Made by a program: the position numbers and the translations under genes. DNA of 61,925 bases from Halothiobacillus sp. (lineage in GTDB: Bacteria; Pseudomonadota; Gammaproteobacteria; Halothiobacillales; Halothiobacillaceae). Position 1 is the stretch's first letter. Every line of letters begins with the position of its first letter. Below the pieces are notes generated by a model. That model saw only the letters and a program-made list of their open reading frames with translations. It did no database searches and was not told the origin of the DNA. The DNA is taken from contig JADQCE010000006.1 of the NCBI GenBank assembly GCA_016278265.1, forward strand, positions 1-61,925, in the 5' to 3' direction. Of the stretch, positions 8,682 through 18,033 are shown in pieces.

Positions 8682-10106
8682 TCAGTAGCGGTACGCGTCC
8701 GGCTTGAACGGGCCTTCGGCGGGCACGCCGAGGTACTTGGCCTGCGCGTCGGTCATGCGGGTAAGCACGCCGCCGAAACCTTCGACCATGTAGCGGGCGA
8801 CTTCCTCGTCGAGCTGCTTGGGCAGGACCTCGACGCGCAGCGCCTCGGCCTTCTTCTCGGCCGGCAGGTCGGCGAAGCGATCCCGGAACAGATGGATCTG
8901 GGCCAGCACCTGGTTGGCGAACGAGCCGTCCATGATGCGGCTCGGGTGGCCGGTAGCGTTGCCCAGGTTCACCAGGCGGCCTTCGGAGAGCAGGATCAGA
9001 TAGTTCTCGCTGTCCGGATCGAATGCGCCGCCGGCGGTCGCTTCGCGGTAGACCTTGTGCACCTGCGGCTTGATCTCTTCCCAGGCCCAGTTTTCGCGCA
9101 TGTAGACCGTGTCGATTTCATTGTCGAAATGACCGATGTTGCAGACCACCGCCGCGTTCTTGAGCGCCCGCAGCATCGGTGCGTCACAGACGTTGACGTT
9201 GCCGGTGGTGGTGACGAGCAGATCGATCTTGCCCAGCAGGCGCTGGTCGACGCCGTCGTCGTTGCCGGTATTGATGCCATCGATGTATGGCGAGACGACC
9301 TCGAAGCCGTCCATCGCGGCCTGCATGGCGCAGATCGGATCGATCTCGGTGACCTTGACGATCATGCCTTCCTGGCGCAGTGAGGCGGCCGAGCCCTTGC
9401 CTACGTCGCCGTAGCCGATCACCAGTGCCTGCTTGCCCGACAGGAGGTGATCGGTGGCGCGCTTGATCGCATCCGAGAGCGAGTGGCGGCAACCGTACTT
9501 GTTGTCGTTCTTCGACTTGGTGACCGCGTCGTTGACGTTGACCGCCGGGATCTTGAGCGAGCCTTCCTCGAGCATTTCCAGTAGGCGGTGCACGCCGGTG
9601 GTGGTCTCTTCGGAGACACCGTGGATACCCGCGATGAGATTGGGATACTTTTCGTGCATCAGGCCGGTCAAATCGCCGCCGTCGTCGAGTAACAGGTTCG
9701 GGGTCCATGCCTGCTGATCGTCACCGGGGCCCTGGATGGTCTGTTCGACGCACCACCAGTACTCCTCCTCGGTCTCGCCCTTCCAGGCGAACACGGGAAC
9801 GCCGGCGGCGGCGATGGCGGCCGCGGCGTGATCCTGCGTGGAGAAGATGTTGCACGACGACCAGCGCACGTCGGCGCCCAGCGCGGTGAGCGTCTCGATC
9901 AGCACCGCGGTCTGGATGGTCATGTGGATGCAGCCGGCGATGCGTGCCCCGGCCAGCGGCTGCTCGGCGCGGTACTTCTCGCGGATCTTGATCAGGGCCG
10001 GCATTTCGCGCTCGGCGATGCGGATCTCGCGGCGACCCCAGTCGGCGAGATTGATGTCGGCGACCTTGTAGTCGTTGAAGGCTTGCGGTTTGGTGACGGC
10101 GTTCAC
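8682..10106 (-). CDS. ahcY: Adenosylhomocysteinase (SAH hydrolase)
   Basis: Hydrolyses S-adenosylhomocysteine to adenosine and homocysteine, removing the inhibitor formed by SAM-dependent methylation. The 474-residue protein has substrate-binding CIHMTIQTA (59-67), the internal EETTTGV near 167-172, NAD-binding [10 protein letters not shown] (231-240) and the conserved C-terminal FKPDAYRY. The start is GTG 10106 with GAGGA upstream. Its leader carries a SAH riboswitch and two further hairpins. A ten-base sequence spanning its stop codon is repeated just downstream (8667-8676 and 8681-8690). Confidence 0.97.
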   Translation of the reverse strand: MNAVTKPQAFNDYKVADINLADWGRREIRIAEREMPALIKIREKYRAEQPLAGARIAGCIHMTIQTAVLIETLTALGADVRWSSCNIFSTQDHAAAAIAAAGVPVFAWKGETEEEYWWCVEQTIQGPGDDQQAWTPNLLLDDGGDLTGLMHEKYPNLIAGIHGVSEETTTGVHRLLEMLEEGSLKIPAVNVNDAVTKSKNDNKYGCRHSLSDAIKRATDHLLSGKQALVIGYGDVGKGSAASLRQEGMIVKVTEIDPICAMQAAMDGFEVVSPYIDGINTGNDDGVDQRLLGKIDLLVTTTGNVNVCDAPMLRALKNAAVVCNIGHFDNEIDTVYMRENWAWEEIKPQVHKVYREATAGGAFDPDSENYLILLSEGRLVNLGNATGHPSRIMDGSFANQVLAQIHLFRDRFADLPAEKKAEALRVEVLPKQLDEEVARYMVEGFGGVLTRMTDAQAKYLGVPAEGPFKPDAYRY

Positions 10107-10138
10107 GGTCAGCGTCCTCGTCGATTCTTTTCAGTGGA

Positions 10139-10183
10139 TCGACTTGAACGAGAGGCAGGTCGTGCGGCTCTTGTTCAAGTCGA
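10139..10183 (-). other. Long hairpin in the ahcY leader
   Basis: TCGACTTGAAC at 10139-10149 is exactly complementary to GTTCAAGTCGA at 10173-10183. The helix can continue inward through a G.T pair and AGAG/CTCT to about 16 pairs, with a 13-base loop. It lies between the SAH aptamer and the ahcY start and has no T-run, so it does not look like a normal terminator. A second hairpin (10195-10201 with 10214-10220) sits between it and the aptamer and may belong to the expression platform. Confidence 0.6.
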
Positions 10184-10224
10184 GGCTTGAAAGCGAACCC
10201 GGTTCTAATGGGGCGGGTTCTCAA

Positions 10225-10321
10225 GAGCGCCGTTGATCAGGTGACGGACCGGCTCGGCCGGTTCGCCGCCGCGCCCCGGCCGAGCCTGACCCGCTATTCA
10301 GCGGATTGCAGCGCTCCTCGG
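10225..10321 (-). promoter_or_regulatory. SAH riboswitch controlling ahcY (and probably metF)
   Basis: On the minus strand the leader reads CCGAGGAGCGCTGCAATCC, then GGGTCAGGCTCGG, a variable GC-rich hairpin, and AACGGCGCTC. These are the conserved blocks of the S-adenosylhomocysteine riboswitch. GAGCGC near the 5' end pairs with GCGCTC at the 3' end to close the aptamer. This RNA class normally turns on SAH-recycling genes when SAH accumulates, and here it precedes ahcY. I recognised it by eye, not by covariance search, but the match to the core is very good. Confidence 0.92.
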
Positions 10322-10346
10322 TCGGGGCGGGGAAAATCAGTCGGGG

Positions 10347-10375
10347 ATTATAACCGCCTCCAGGGCGGTCTGCAC
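10347..10375 (-). promoter_or_regulatory. Promoter for the SAH riboswitch-ahcY transcript
   Basis: A perfect -10 hexamer TATAAT lies at 10352-10347 on the minus strand, about 25 bases before the aptamer, so transcription would begin near 10340. The -35 region (about 10370-10375), which overlaps the space just past the metK stop, is poor (GTGCAG-like). It separates ahcY-metF from metK transcription. Confidence 0.7.
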
Positions 10376-10391
10376 GGAGGGGATGCCGTGC

Positions 10392-11564
10392 TTACAGGCC
10401 GGCATCGCTGCGCAGCGCCTCGGCCCGATCGGTGCGCTCCCAGCTGAATTCCGGCTCCTCGCGACCGAAATGGCCGCCGACGGCGGTCTTGCGGTAGATC
10501 GGCCGGATCAGATCCAGCATTTGCAGGATGCCGTAGGGGCGCAGGTCGAAGTGCTGGCGAACCAGGTCGGTGATGCGCTCGTCGGCAATGCGGCCGGTGC
10601 CGAAGGTGTCCACCGAGATCGAGGTCGGTTCGGCCACGCCGATGGCGTAGGAAATCTGGATCTCGCAACGATCGGCCAGGCCGGCGGCAACAATGTTCTT
10701 GGCCACGTAGCGCCCGGCGTAGGCGGCCGAGCGATCGACCTTGGAGGGGTCCTTGCCGGAGAAGGCACCGCCGCCGTGGCGGGCCATGCCGCCGTAGGTG
10801 TCGACGATGATCTTGCGCCCGGTCAGGCCGCAGTCGCCCACCGGGCCGCCGATGATGAACTGGCCGGTGGGGTTGATGTGGTACTTGGTGTGTTGGTCGA
10901 GCCACTCGGCCGGCAGTACTGGCTTGATGATCTCCTCCATGACCGCCTCGTGGAGGTCGGACTGGGAGATATCGGGGTTGTGCTGGGTGGAGAGCACCAC
11001 GGCGTCGATGCCCACCGGGACCCCGTCCTCGTAGCGGAAGGTGACCTGGGATTTTGCGTCTGGCCGCAGCCACGGGAGGGTGCCGGCTTCGCGCACCGTC
11101 GCTTGTTGTTGCACCAGGCGATGGGCGTAGGTGATCGGCGCGGGCATGAGCACGTCGGTTTCGTTGGTGGCGTAACCGAACATCAGGCCCTGGTCGCCGG
11201 CACCCTGGTTGGCGGCGTCCTCGCGGTCGACGCCCTGGGCGATATCGGAAGACTGCTTGCCGATGGCATTGAGTACGCCGCAGGTGTGACCGTCGAAGCC
11301 GAGCTCCGAGCTGGTGTAGCCGATGTCCACGATCACCTCGCGCACCAGCTCGTCGACATCGACCCAGGCCGAAGTGGTTACCTCGCCGGCGAGCACGACA
11401 AACCCGGTCTTCACCAGCGCCTCGCAGGCGACCCGGGCCGACGGATCCTGCACCAGGATTGCGTCGAGGATCGCATCGCTGATCTGGTCGGCGATCTTGT
11501 CCGGGTGGCCCTTGGAGACGGACTCCGAGGTGAACAGGTGGCGCTTGGCGGCATTTGCGCTCAT
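10392..11564 (-). CDS. metK: S-adenosylmethionine synthetase
   Basis: Makes SAM from methionine and ATP. The 390-residue protein begins [23 protein letters not shown]; the start at 11564 is preferred over an upstream in-frame ATG at 11648 because it gives the family N-terminus. Characteristic motifs are [12 protein letters not shown] (near 122) and the phosphate-binding [16 protein letters not shown] (near 265). It lies upstream of ahcY-metF on the same strand, forming a SAM/methyl-cycle block, but ahcY has its own promoter and riboswitch. Its own leader contains a 9-bp hairpin. Confidence 0.97.
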   Translation of the reverse strand: MSANAAKRHLFTSESVSKGHPDKIADQISDAILDAILVQDPSARVACEALVKTGFVVLAGEVTTSAWVDVDELVREVIVDIGYTSSELGFDGHTCGVLNAIGKQSSDIAQGVDREDAANQGAGDQGLMFGYATNETDVLMPAPITYAHRLVQQQATVREAGTLPWLRPDAKSQVTFRYEDGVPVGIDAVVLSTQHNPDISQSDLHEAVMEEIIKPVLPAEWLDQHTKYHINPTGQFIIGGPVGDCGLTGRKIIVDTYGGMARHGGGAFSGKDPSKVDRSAAYAGRYVAKNIVAAGLADRCEIQISYAIGVAEPTSISVDTFGTGRIADERITDLVRQHFDLRPYGILQMLDLIRPIYRKTAVGGHFGREEPEFSWERTDRAEALRSDAGL

Positions 11565-11610
11565 GTCGTGCAGGCCTCTCTTGCGTGCAGGTGGGGCGGT
11601 CGAATCGTGT

Positions 11611-11637
11611 CGCCGGGCGTGCTCATACCGCCCGGCG
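11611..11637. other. GC-rich hairpin ahead of metK
   Basis: CGCCGGGCG (11611-11619) pairs perfectly with CGCCCGGCG read at 11629-11637, with a nine-base loop. It lies between the PhnD-like gene and metK on the minus strand. No T-run follows, so it may be a weak terminator of the upstream gene or a structured metK leader. Confidence 0.5.
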
Positions 11638-11697
11638 GGCGCAATCATGGCACAGCTTGCCCCGAGGTTCAGTAGCCCGGGTTCGGTGGCCCGGCGT

Positions 11698-12558
11698 TCA
11701 GTAGCCGTAGGTGCCGATCAGCAGCTCGGCGTTGCCGGAGTAGTAGCGGTTGTTTGCCGGCACGATGTCGGTCAGTTGCTGTTCGTCGAGGATGCGTCGG
11801 CCTTCCTCGGTTTCGGCGAACGACAGCAGTGCCTGCTGCAGCGCCTTGCGCGCGCGCTCGTTGAGCTCCGGGGAGACCGAGAAGCCCAGGAAGGGCAAAG
11901 GCTCGGTGGTGATCACCGGGTACAGCCCCGGATAGCCGCCGACCAGCGGGGTGGGAATGACACCTGCCCGCGCCTTGCCCTCGAGCACCGCGGTGGCGAC
12001 ATCGCGGTTGGTACGTTCGAAGACGAGGGTCGGCTGTTGCACGGGGTTGGGGAACAGTTGGTACAGCACCAGAGCGCCGACCGACGGCGACGGCTGGACC
12101 GCCACGCGCTGGTTGACCAGCTCCCTCGGCGACAGGATCAGGTCATCATCGCGGGTAACCAGGGATTGGGTGACCTCCCCGTCAAAGCGGGCGATCACTT
12201 GCCAGTTCTGGCGCTGGACGCGGAAGTCGGTCACGGGGGCGGCGTCCAGGGCAATGTCGAAGTCCGAGCCGCCGCGCGTGGCTTCCCAGAAGGACAGGTA
12301 ATTGGGGAACAGCTCGAGTTCCACGGTCTCGCCCAGACGCCGGCTCAGGTATTCGGCCACCGGGGAGTAGGCTTCGTTGAGCTCCGCTTCCGGCAGGAAC
12401 GGCGCGATGGCCATTTTCAGGGTCTCTTCCGCCTTGGCGGGGAGCGCTGCGATTAGTAGCGCCGCGGCGCCAGCCAGCAGGGGGAGTAGTCGACTCGGGC
12501 GGCCGTGTCGGCGGTTGGACGGGCGAGGGGCGAAGGCGGGGCGCGTCGACGCGTTCAT
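11698..12558 (-). CDS. PhnD-like periplasmic substrate-binding protein, orphan
   Basis: A 286-residue exported protein of the PhnD-like ABC transporter substrate-binding family (PF12974 type; phosphate/phosphite/phosphonate-like ligands). A signal peptide with Arg-rich N-region, hydrophobic core and AKA-type cleavage site covers about residues 1-45. Then come [20 protein letters not shown] and the typical [25 protein letters not shown] and [18 protein letters not shown] segments. The start at 12558 has AGGAGA upstream; the frame is open further. No permease or ATPase gene is adjacent, so it may feed a distant transporter or serve as a sensor. The ligand cannot be told from sequence. Confidence 0.8.
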   Translation of the reverse strand: MNASTRPAFAPRPSNRRHGRPSRLLPLLAGAAALLIAALPAKAEETLKMAIAPFLPEAELNEAYSPVAEYLSRRLGETVELELFPNYLSFWEATRGGSDFDIALDAAPVTDFRVQRQNWQVIARFDGEVTQSLVTRDDDLILSPRELVNQRVAVQPSPSVGALVLYQLFPNPVQQPTLVFERTNRDVATAVLEGKARAGVIPTPLVGGYPGLYPVITTEPLPFLGFSVSPELNERARKALQQALLSFAETEEGRRILDEQQLTDIVPANNRYYSGNAELLIGTYGY

Positions 12559-12859
12559 GGGTGGGTTTCTCCTGGTCCTTGGCGATCGGTTTGCGTTCGC
12601 GACCGGTCTGCTGCCGGTTTTGCGTATTGCCGTGAGCTGTCGTGGCCCTGTCCGGCGAGACGGTTCGCTGCGCCGCCAATCGCGGCATGGCGGCCGGCGG
12701 TTGATTGGCAGGGAAAATATCACAGTTGTCGTCCGGGCGGCGAGCGGTGCCGTTCCGGCGGTGCGCCGCTGGGCGGCTTGCCTGCCGGCAGGCGTGTCGT
12801 GCGACACTTGATCGGTTACGAAACCTTTGACTCGAGACAAGCTGTAAGGAGGTTCGCTC
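12559..12859. other. Divergent intergenic region with two abutting palindromes
   Basis: This 301-base region separates the minus-strand PhnD-like gene from the plus-strand thioredoxin-like gene. At 12780-12793 is a perfect 14-base palindrome (GCCTGCCGGCAGGC), immediately followed at 12794-12807 by GTGTCG-TG-CGACAC, another inverted repeat. They lie about 55 bases before the thioredoxin-like start and could be operators or a hairpin. A GATATTTT run on the minus strand near 12715 may be a -10 for the PhnD-like gene. No RNA gene is evident. Confidence 0.45.
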
Positions 12860-13414
12860 ATGGCTCGCACTGAAACCCCGGTCTGCGATTTTGGTCGTCC
12901 CGCTGTGGATTTTGCCCTGCCGGACGTCGAGGGGCGCATCTGGCGCCTGAGCGACGTGCAGGGTGGGAAAGGCACGCTGGTGATGTTCATCTGCAACCAC
13001 TGCCCCTACGTCAAGGCGGTGCTCGATCGCATCGTCTGCGATGCACGCGAGCTCAAGGGGTTGGGGGTCAACACGGTGGCAATCATGTCCAACGATCCCA
13101 GCGATTATCCGGAGGACTCGCCGGAGAACATGAAGCGGGTCGCCGAGGCGCACAAGTTTTCCTTTCCCTACCTGATCGACGAGTCCCAGGCAGTCGCCAA
13201 GGCCTATGGCGCGGTCTGCACGCCAGACTTCTTCGGCTACAACGCGGATCTCGAGCTGCAGTACCGCGGTCGTCTGGATGCCTCGCGCAAGGAGGCCGAG
13301 CCGGACGCGCCGCGCGAGCTGTTCGAGGCGATGAAGCAGGTGGCCGAGACCGGTCACGGCCCCGAGGAGCAGGTGCCCTCCATCGGCTGTTCGATCAAGT
13401 GGCGCGAGTCCTGA
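12860..13414 (+). CDS. Thioredoxin-like (AhpC/TSA-fold) protein
   Basis: A 184-residue cytoplasmic protein (no signal peptide) with a thioredoxin fold. FALPDVEG is a peroxiredoxin/TlpA-like opening, followed by a CNHCPYVK redox motif near residues 46-53 (CxxC with an unusual Asn-His pair). SNDPSDYPEDSPENMKRVAE and the cis-proline region TPDFF near 117-121 follow. This branch is commonly annotated as thioredoxin family protein; its substrate is unknown. The start has a full TAAGGAGGT ribosome-binding site. A hairpin terminator follows. Confidence 0.85.
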   Translation: MARTETPVCDFGRPAVDFALPDVEGRIWRLSDVQGGKGTLVMFICNHCPYVKAVLDRIVCDARELKGLGVNTVAIMSNDPSDYPEDSPENMKRVAEAHKFSFPYLIDESQAVAKAYGAVCTPDFFGYNADLELQYRGRLDASRKEAEPDAPRELFEAMKQVAETGHGPEEQVPSIGCSIKWRES

Positions 13415-13421
13415 CGAGGTT

Positions 13422-13442
13422 GGCCGCCTCGCCGGCCTTTTT
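13422..13442 (+). terminator. Intrinsic terminator after the thioredoxin-like gene
   Basis: GGCCG (13422-13426) pairs with CGGCC (13433-13437), followed by five T. An alternative hairpin (CGAGG 13415-13419 with CCTCG 13427-13431) overlaps it. Confidence 0.7.
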
Positions 13443-13496
13443 GGTTCACCGAGCAGGCGATGTCTGTCGTTCCTAAGTAATTGAAAAACAGGGTGG

Positions 13497-13525
13497 TTGC
13501 CTTGTGTGAGGGTTTTGGGGACAAT
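13497..13525 (+). promoter_or_regulatory. Promoter upstream of transketolase
   Basis: TTGCCT (13497-13502) and GACAAT (13520-13525) are spaced by 17 bases, giving a sigma-70-like promoter about 105 bases before the tkt start. The first gene of the carbon-fixation/glycolysis cluster would be driven from here. No LysR-type (CbbR-like) operator was recognised by eye. Confidence 0.55.
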
Positions 13526-13630
13526 GTCGCGCAACTTCCACGCCTGCCTCAAGGCCAGGCGCCGTCGTCTGCGTGCGCAATGCACACGGCGCAAAGAACC
13601 GCTTCTTTTTTCAACCCTTTGGAGTGTTAT

Positions 13631-15619
13631 ATGTCGACACGTAGAGAGCTTGCCAACGCGATTCGCGCGTTGAGCATGGACGCCGTTCAGAAGGCGAATT
13701 CGGGTCACCCGGGTGCCCCCATGGGCATGGCGGACATCGCCGAGGTGCTGTGGAACGACTACATGCACCACAACCCGAAGAACCCGGAATGGCCGAACCG
13801 CGACCGTTTCGTGCTCTCCAACGGCCACGGCTCGATGCTGATCTACTCTCTGCTCCACCTGACCGGCTACGAACTGCCGATGGAAGAGCTGAAGAATTTC
13901 CGTCAGCTGCACTCCAAGACCCCGGGCCACCCGGAATACGGTTATACCCCGGGCGTCGAGACCACCACCGGTCCGCTCGGCCAGGGCCTTACTAATGCCG
14001 TCGGCATGGCGATCGCCGAGAAGATGCTCGCCGGCCAGTTCAACAAGCCGGGCCACAAGGTCGTCGACCACTACACCTACTGCTTTTTGGGTGACGGTTG
14101 CCTGATGGAAGGCATCTCCCACGAGGCCTGCTCGCTGGCGGGCACGTTGGGCGTGGGCAAGCTGATCGCCTTCTACGACGACAACGGTATCTCCATCGAC
14201 GGTCACGTCGAGGGCTGGTTCACCGATGACACGCCCAAGCGTTTTGAGGCCTACGGCTGGCACGTCGTCCGTGACGTCGACGGTCACGATGCCGACGCCA
14301 TCGATGCGGCCATCCGCGAGGCGCGTTCGGTCAATGACAAGCCGACCATGATCTGCACCAAAACCGTGATCGGCTTTGGTGCCCCGAACCTCTGTGGCAC
14401 TCACGACTGCCACGGCGCCGCCCTGGGCGATGCCGAGGTCAAGGCCACCCGCGAGAACATCGGCTGGAACCACGAGCCGTTCGTTATCCCCGACGAGGTT
14501 TACGGCGGCTGGGACGCTACCGAAAAAGGCGCGAAGGCCGAGGCCGAATGGAATGAGACCTTTGCTGCCTACGAGAAGGCTTATCCCGCCGAAGCCGCTG
14601 AGCTCAAGCGTCGCCTGAACGGCGATCTGCCGGCCGACTTCAACCAGAAGATGGACGCGCTGATCAAGGAGATCGACGCCAAGGGCGAGAGCGTCGCCTC
14701 GCGCAAGGCCTCCCAGGCCGTGATCACCGGCCTGGCCGAGATGCTGCCGGAACTGGTCGGCGGCTCGGCCGATCTGGCGCCGTCCAACCTGACTACCTGG
14801 AAGGGCTGCACCGCGCTGACCGCGACCGAGTCGGATGCCAACTACATCCACTACGGCGTGCGCGAATTCGGCATGAGCGCCATCATGAACGGCATGGTGC
14901 TGCACGGCGGCCTGCTGCCGTACGCCGGCACCTTCCTGATGTTCTCCGAGTACGCCCGCAACGCGCTGCGCATGGCTAGCCTGATGAAGATCGGCTCGAT
15001 CTTCGTCTACACCCACGACTCCATCGGTCTGGGCGAAGACGGACCGACCCACCAGCCGGTCGAGCAGATTGCCACCATGCGCCTGATCCCGGGCATGCAG
15101 ACCTGGCGTCCCTGTGACGCGGTCGAGACCGCGGTCGCCTGGAAGCAGGCGGTTGTCCGTCGTGACGCACCGACCTCCCTGGTCTTCTCGCGCCAGGGCC
15201 TGCCGCACCAGAACCGCTCGGGCGAGCAGATCGCCAGCATCGAGAAGGGCGGTTACGTGCTCAAGGACTGCGACGGCACGCCGGACCTGATCCTGATCGC
15301 CACCGGCTCGGAAGTTGGTCTGGCGATGGACGCGGCGAAAGAGCTTTCCGACAAGAAGGTTCGCGTCGTTTCCATGCCCTGCGTCGAGGCCTTCGATGCC
15401 CAGGACGCGGCCTATCGCGAATCGGTCCTGCCGAGCGACGTCACCGCGCGCATGGCCATCGAGGCTGGCGTGACTTCCTGCTGGTACAAGCACGTGGGTA
15501 CCCACGGCAAGGTGATCGGTCAGGACACCTTCGGTGAATCCGCCCCGGCCGGTGACCTGTTCAAGTACTTCGGCTTTACCGTCGAGCGCGTGGTCGAAGA
15601 GGCCCGCAAGCTGGGCTGA
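13631..15619 (+). CDS. tkt: Transketolase
   Basis: A TPP-dependent enzyme that transfers two-carbon units in the pentose phosphate and Calvin cycles. The 662-residue protein starts [20 protein letters not shown] at ATG 13631 with GGAG upstream; the frame is open further 5' but without support. [13 protein letters not shown] lies near 22-34, the TPP-Mg motif is [13 protein letters not shown] (in [10 protein letters not shown]), and [19 protein letters not shown] marks the pyrimidine domain. It heads the cluster tkt-gap-pgk-pyk-fba, an arrangement typical of autotrophic proteobacteria (cbbT). Confidence 0.97.
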   Translation: MSTRRELANAIRALSMDAVQKANSGHPGAPMGMADIAEVLWNDYMHHNPKNPEWPNRDRFVLSNGHGSMLIYSLLHLTGYELPMEELKNFRQLHSKTPGHPEYGYTPGVETTTGPLGQGLTNAVGMAIAEKMLAGQFNKPGHKVVDHYTYCFLGDGCLMEGISHEACSLAGTLGVGKLIAFYDDNGISIDGHVEGWFTDDTPKRFEAYGWHVVRDVDGHDADAIDAAIREARSVNDKPTMICTKTVIGFGAPNLCGTHDCHGAALGDAEVKATRENIGWNHEPFVIPDEVYGGWDATEKGAKAEAEWNETFAAYEKAYPAEAAELKRRLNGDLPADFNQKMDALIKEIDAKGESVASRKASQAVITGLAEMLPELVGGSADLAPSNLTTWKGCTALTATESDANYIHYGVREFGMSAIMNGMVLHGGLLPYAGTFLMFSEYARNALRMASLMKIGSIFVYTHDSIGLGEDGPTHQPVEQIATMRLIPGMQTWRPCDAVETAVAWKQAVVRRDAPTSLVFSRQGLPHQNRSGEQIASIEKGGYVLKDCDGTPDLILIATGSEVGLAMDAAKELSDKKVRVVSMPCVEAFDAQDAAYRESVLPSDVTARMAIEAGVTSCWYKHVGTHGKVIGQDTFGESAPAGDLFKYFGFTVERVVEEARKLG

Positions 15620-15675
15620 GCCCCCGCCGATTGAAGCAATTGGGCGCATGCCGGCGCGGCATGCGCCCTGACTGA

Positions 15676-16707
<1,032 letters not shown>

Positions 16708-16720
16708 ACCGAACGGCCCG

Positions 16721-16746
16721 AACGGGTGGGTTTTCCCACCCGTTTT
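16721..16746 (+). terminator. Strong terminator/attenuator between gap and pgk
   Basis: AACGGGTGGG (16721-16730) is perfectly complementary to CCCACCCGTT (16735-16744) with a TTTT loop and a short T tail. It sits 14 bases after the gap stop and inside an otherwise co-directional gene set. It should reduce read-through into pgk, or act as a processing site that protects the gap message. Confidence 0.85.
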
Positions 16747-16848
16747 TCCAGCTGTCTTTCGCGCCACGCGAGAGCCGTAAGGACTGGGCGTCATCGAGTC
16801 GCCTCCCATTCCTTACCGCTTTTTATCTGTCTCATTGAGGAGTTTTCC

Positions 16849-18033
16849 ATGGCGAATGTCATCCGCATGACTGATCTCGATCTTGCCGGCAAGCGCGTGC
16901 TGATCCGCGCCGACCTGAACGTGCCGGTCAAGGACGGCAAGGTCACCTCCGATGCGCGCATCAGCGCGTCGCTCGGGACCATCAAGGCCGCGCTCGATCA
17001 GGGCGCCCACGTGATGGTCACCTCGCACCTGGGTCGTCCGACCGAGGGAGAATTCTCCGAGGAAGATTCCCTCGCGCCGGTCGCCAAGGACCTGGGCGAC
17101 AAGCTTGGTCGCGAGGTCCGGCTGGTACGTGACTATCTGGGTGCGAACGTCGAGGTGGGTGCCGGCGAGGTGGTCATGCTGGAGAACGTGCGCTTCAACA
17201 AGGGCGAGAAGAAGAACGACGAGGCGCTCTCGAAGCAATACGCCTCCCTGTGCGACGTGTTCGTGATGGATGCCTTCGGCACCGCCCACCGCGCCCAGGC
17301 CTCCACTCACGGTGTGGCCCAGTTCGCACCGGTCGCCTGCGCCGGCACGCTGCTCACCCAGGAGCTCGAGGCCCTGAACAAGGCGCTGGCCAACCCGGCA
17401 CGTCCGATGGTTGCGATCGTCGGCGGCTCCAAGGTCTCCACCAAGCTGACCGTGCTCGAGGCGCTCGCTGCCAAGGTCGATCAGCTGGTTGTCGGTGGCG
17501 GCATCGCCAACACCTTCGTCAAGGCCGCGGGTCACGGCGTGGGCAAGTCGCTCTGCGAAGACGATCTCGTCCCGACCGCCAAGGCCCTGATGGACAAGCT
17601 CAAGAGCAACGGCGCGAACATCCCGATGCCCACCGACGTGGTGGTCGGCAAGCAGTTCGACGAGAACGAGCCGGCTGTCCTCAAGCGCGTCGAGGACGTG
17701 GCGGATGACGAGATGATCTTTGACATCGGCCCGGAGAGCGCCGAGGCCCTGGCGAAGATCATCGAGAACGCCGGCACCGTCGTCTGGAACGGCCCGGTCG
17801 GCGTGTTCGAGTTCGATCAGTTCGGTGACGGCACCAAGCGCATCGCCCAGGCGATTGCCGACACAAAGGCCTTCACCCTGGCCGGTGGCGGTGACACCAT
17901 CGCGGCGATCCAGAAGTACGACATCTACGACAAGGTCAGCTACATCTCGACCGCAGGCGGCGCGTTCCTCGAGTTCCTGGAAGGCAAGACCCTGCCGGCG
18001 GTCGCCATGCTTGAAGAGCGGGCGAAAGGTTAA
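16849..18033 (+). CDS. pgk: Phosphoglycerate kinase
   Basis: Transfers phosphate between 1,3-bisphosphoglycerate and ADP. The 394-residue protein starts [20 protein letters not shown] at ATG 16849, preceded by TGAGGAG. The substrate-binding [21 protein letters not shown] and the nucleotide-site GGGDTIAAI are all visible. The stop (TAA) shares a base with the pyk ATG, so pgk and pyk are translationally coupled. Confidence 0.97.
   Translation: MANVIRMTDLDLAGKRVLIRADLNVPVKDGKVTSDARISASLGTIKAALDQGAHVMVTSHLGRPTEGEFSEEDSLAPVAKDLGDKLGREVRLVRDYLGANVEVGAGEVVMLENVRFNKGEKKNDEALSKQYASLCDVFVMDAFGTAHRAQASTHGVAQFAPVACAGTLLTQELEALNKALANPARPMVAIVGGSKVSTKLTVLEALAAKVDQLVVGGGIANTFVKAAGHGVGKSLCEDDLVPTAKALMDKLKSNGANIPMPTDVVVGKQFDENEPAVLKRVEDVADDEMIFDIGPESAEALAKIIENAGTVVWNGPVGVFEFDQFGDGTKRIAQAIADTKAFTLAGGGDTIAAIQKYDIYDKVSYISTAGGAFLEFLEGKTLPAVAMLEERAKG

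Noticed and set aside
12182-15649. A 1155-codon open reading frame on the minus strand opposite transketolase and the thioredoxin-like gene
   Set aside because: It is antisense to clearly recognisable genes and its product (long runs of Arg/His/Gly/Val) matches no family. In GC-rich DNA the reverse frame of a well-biased gene lacks stop codons by composition.
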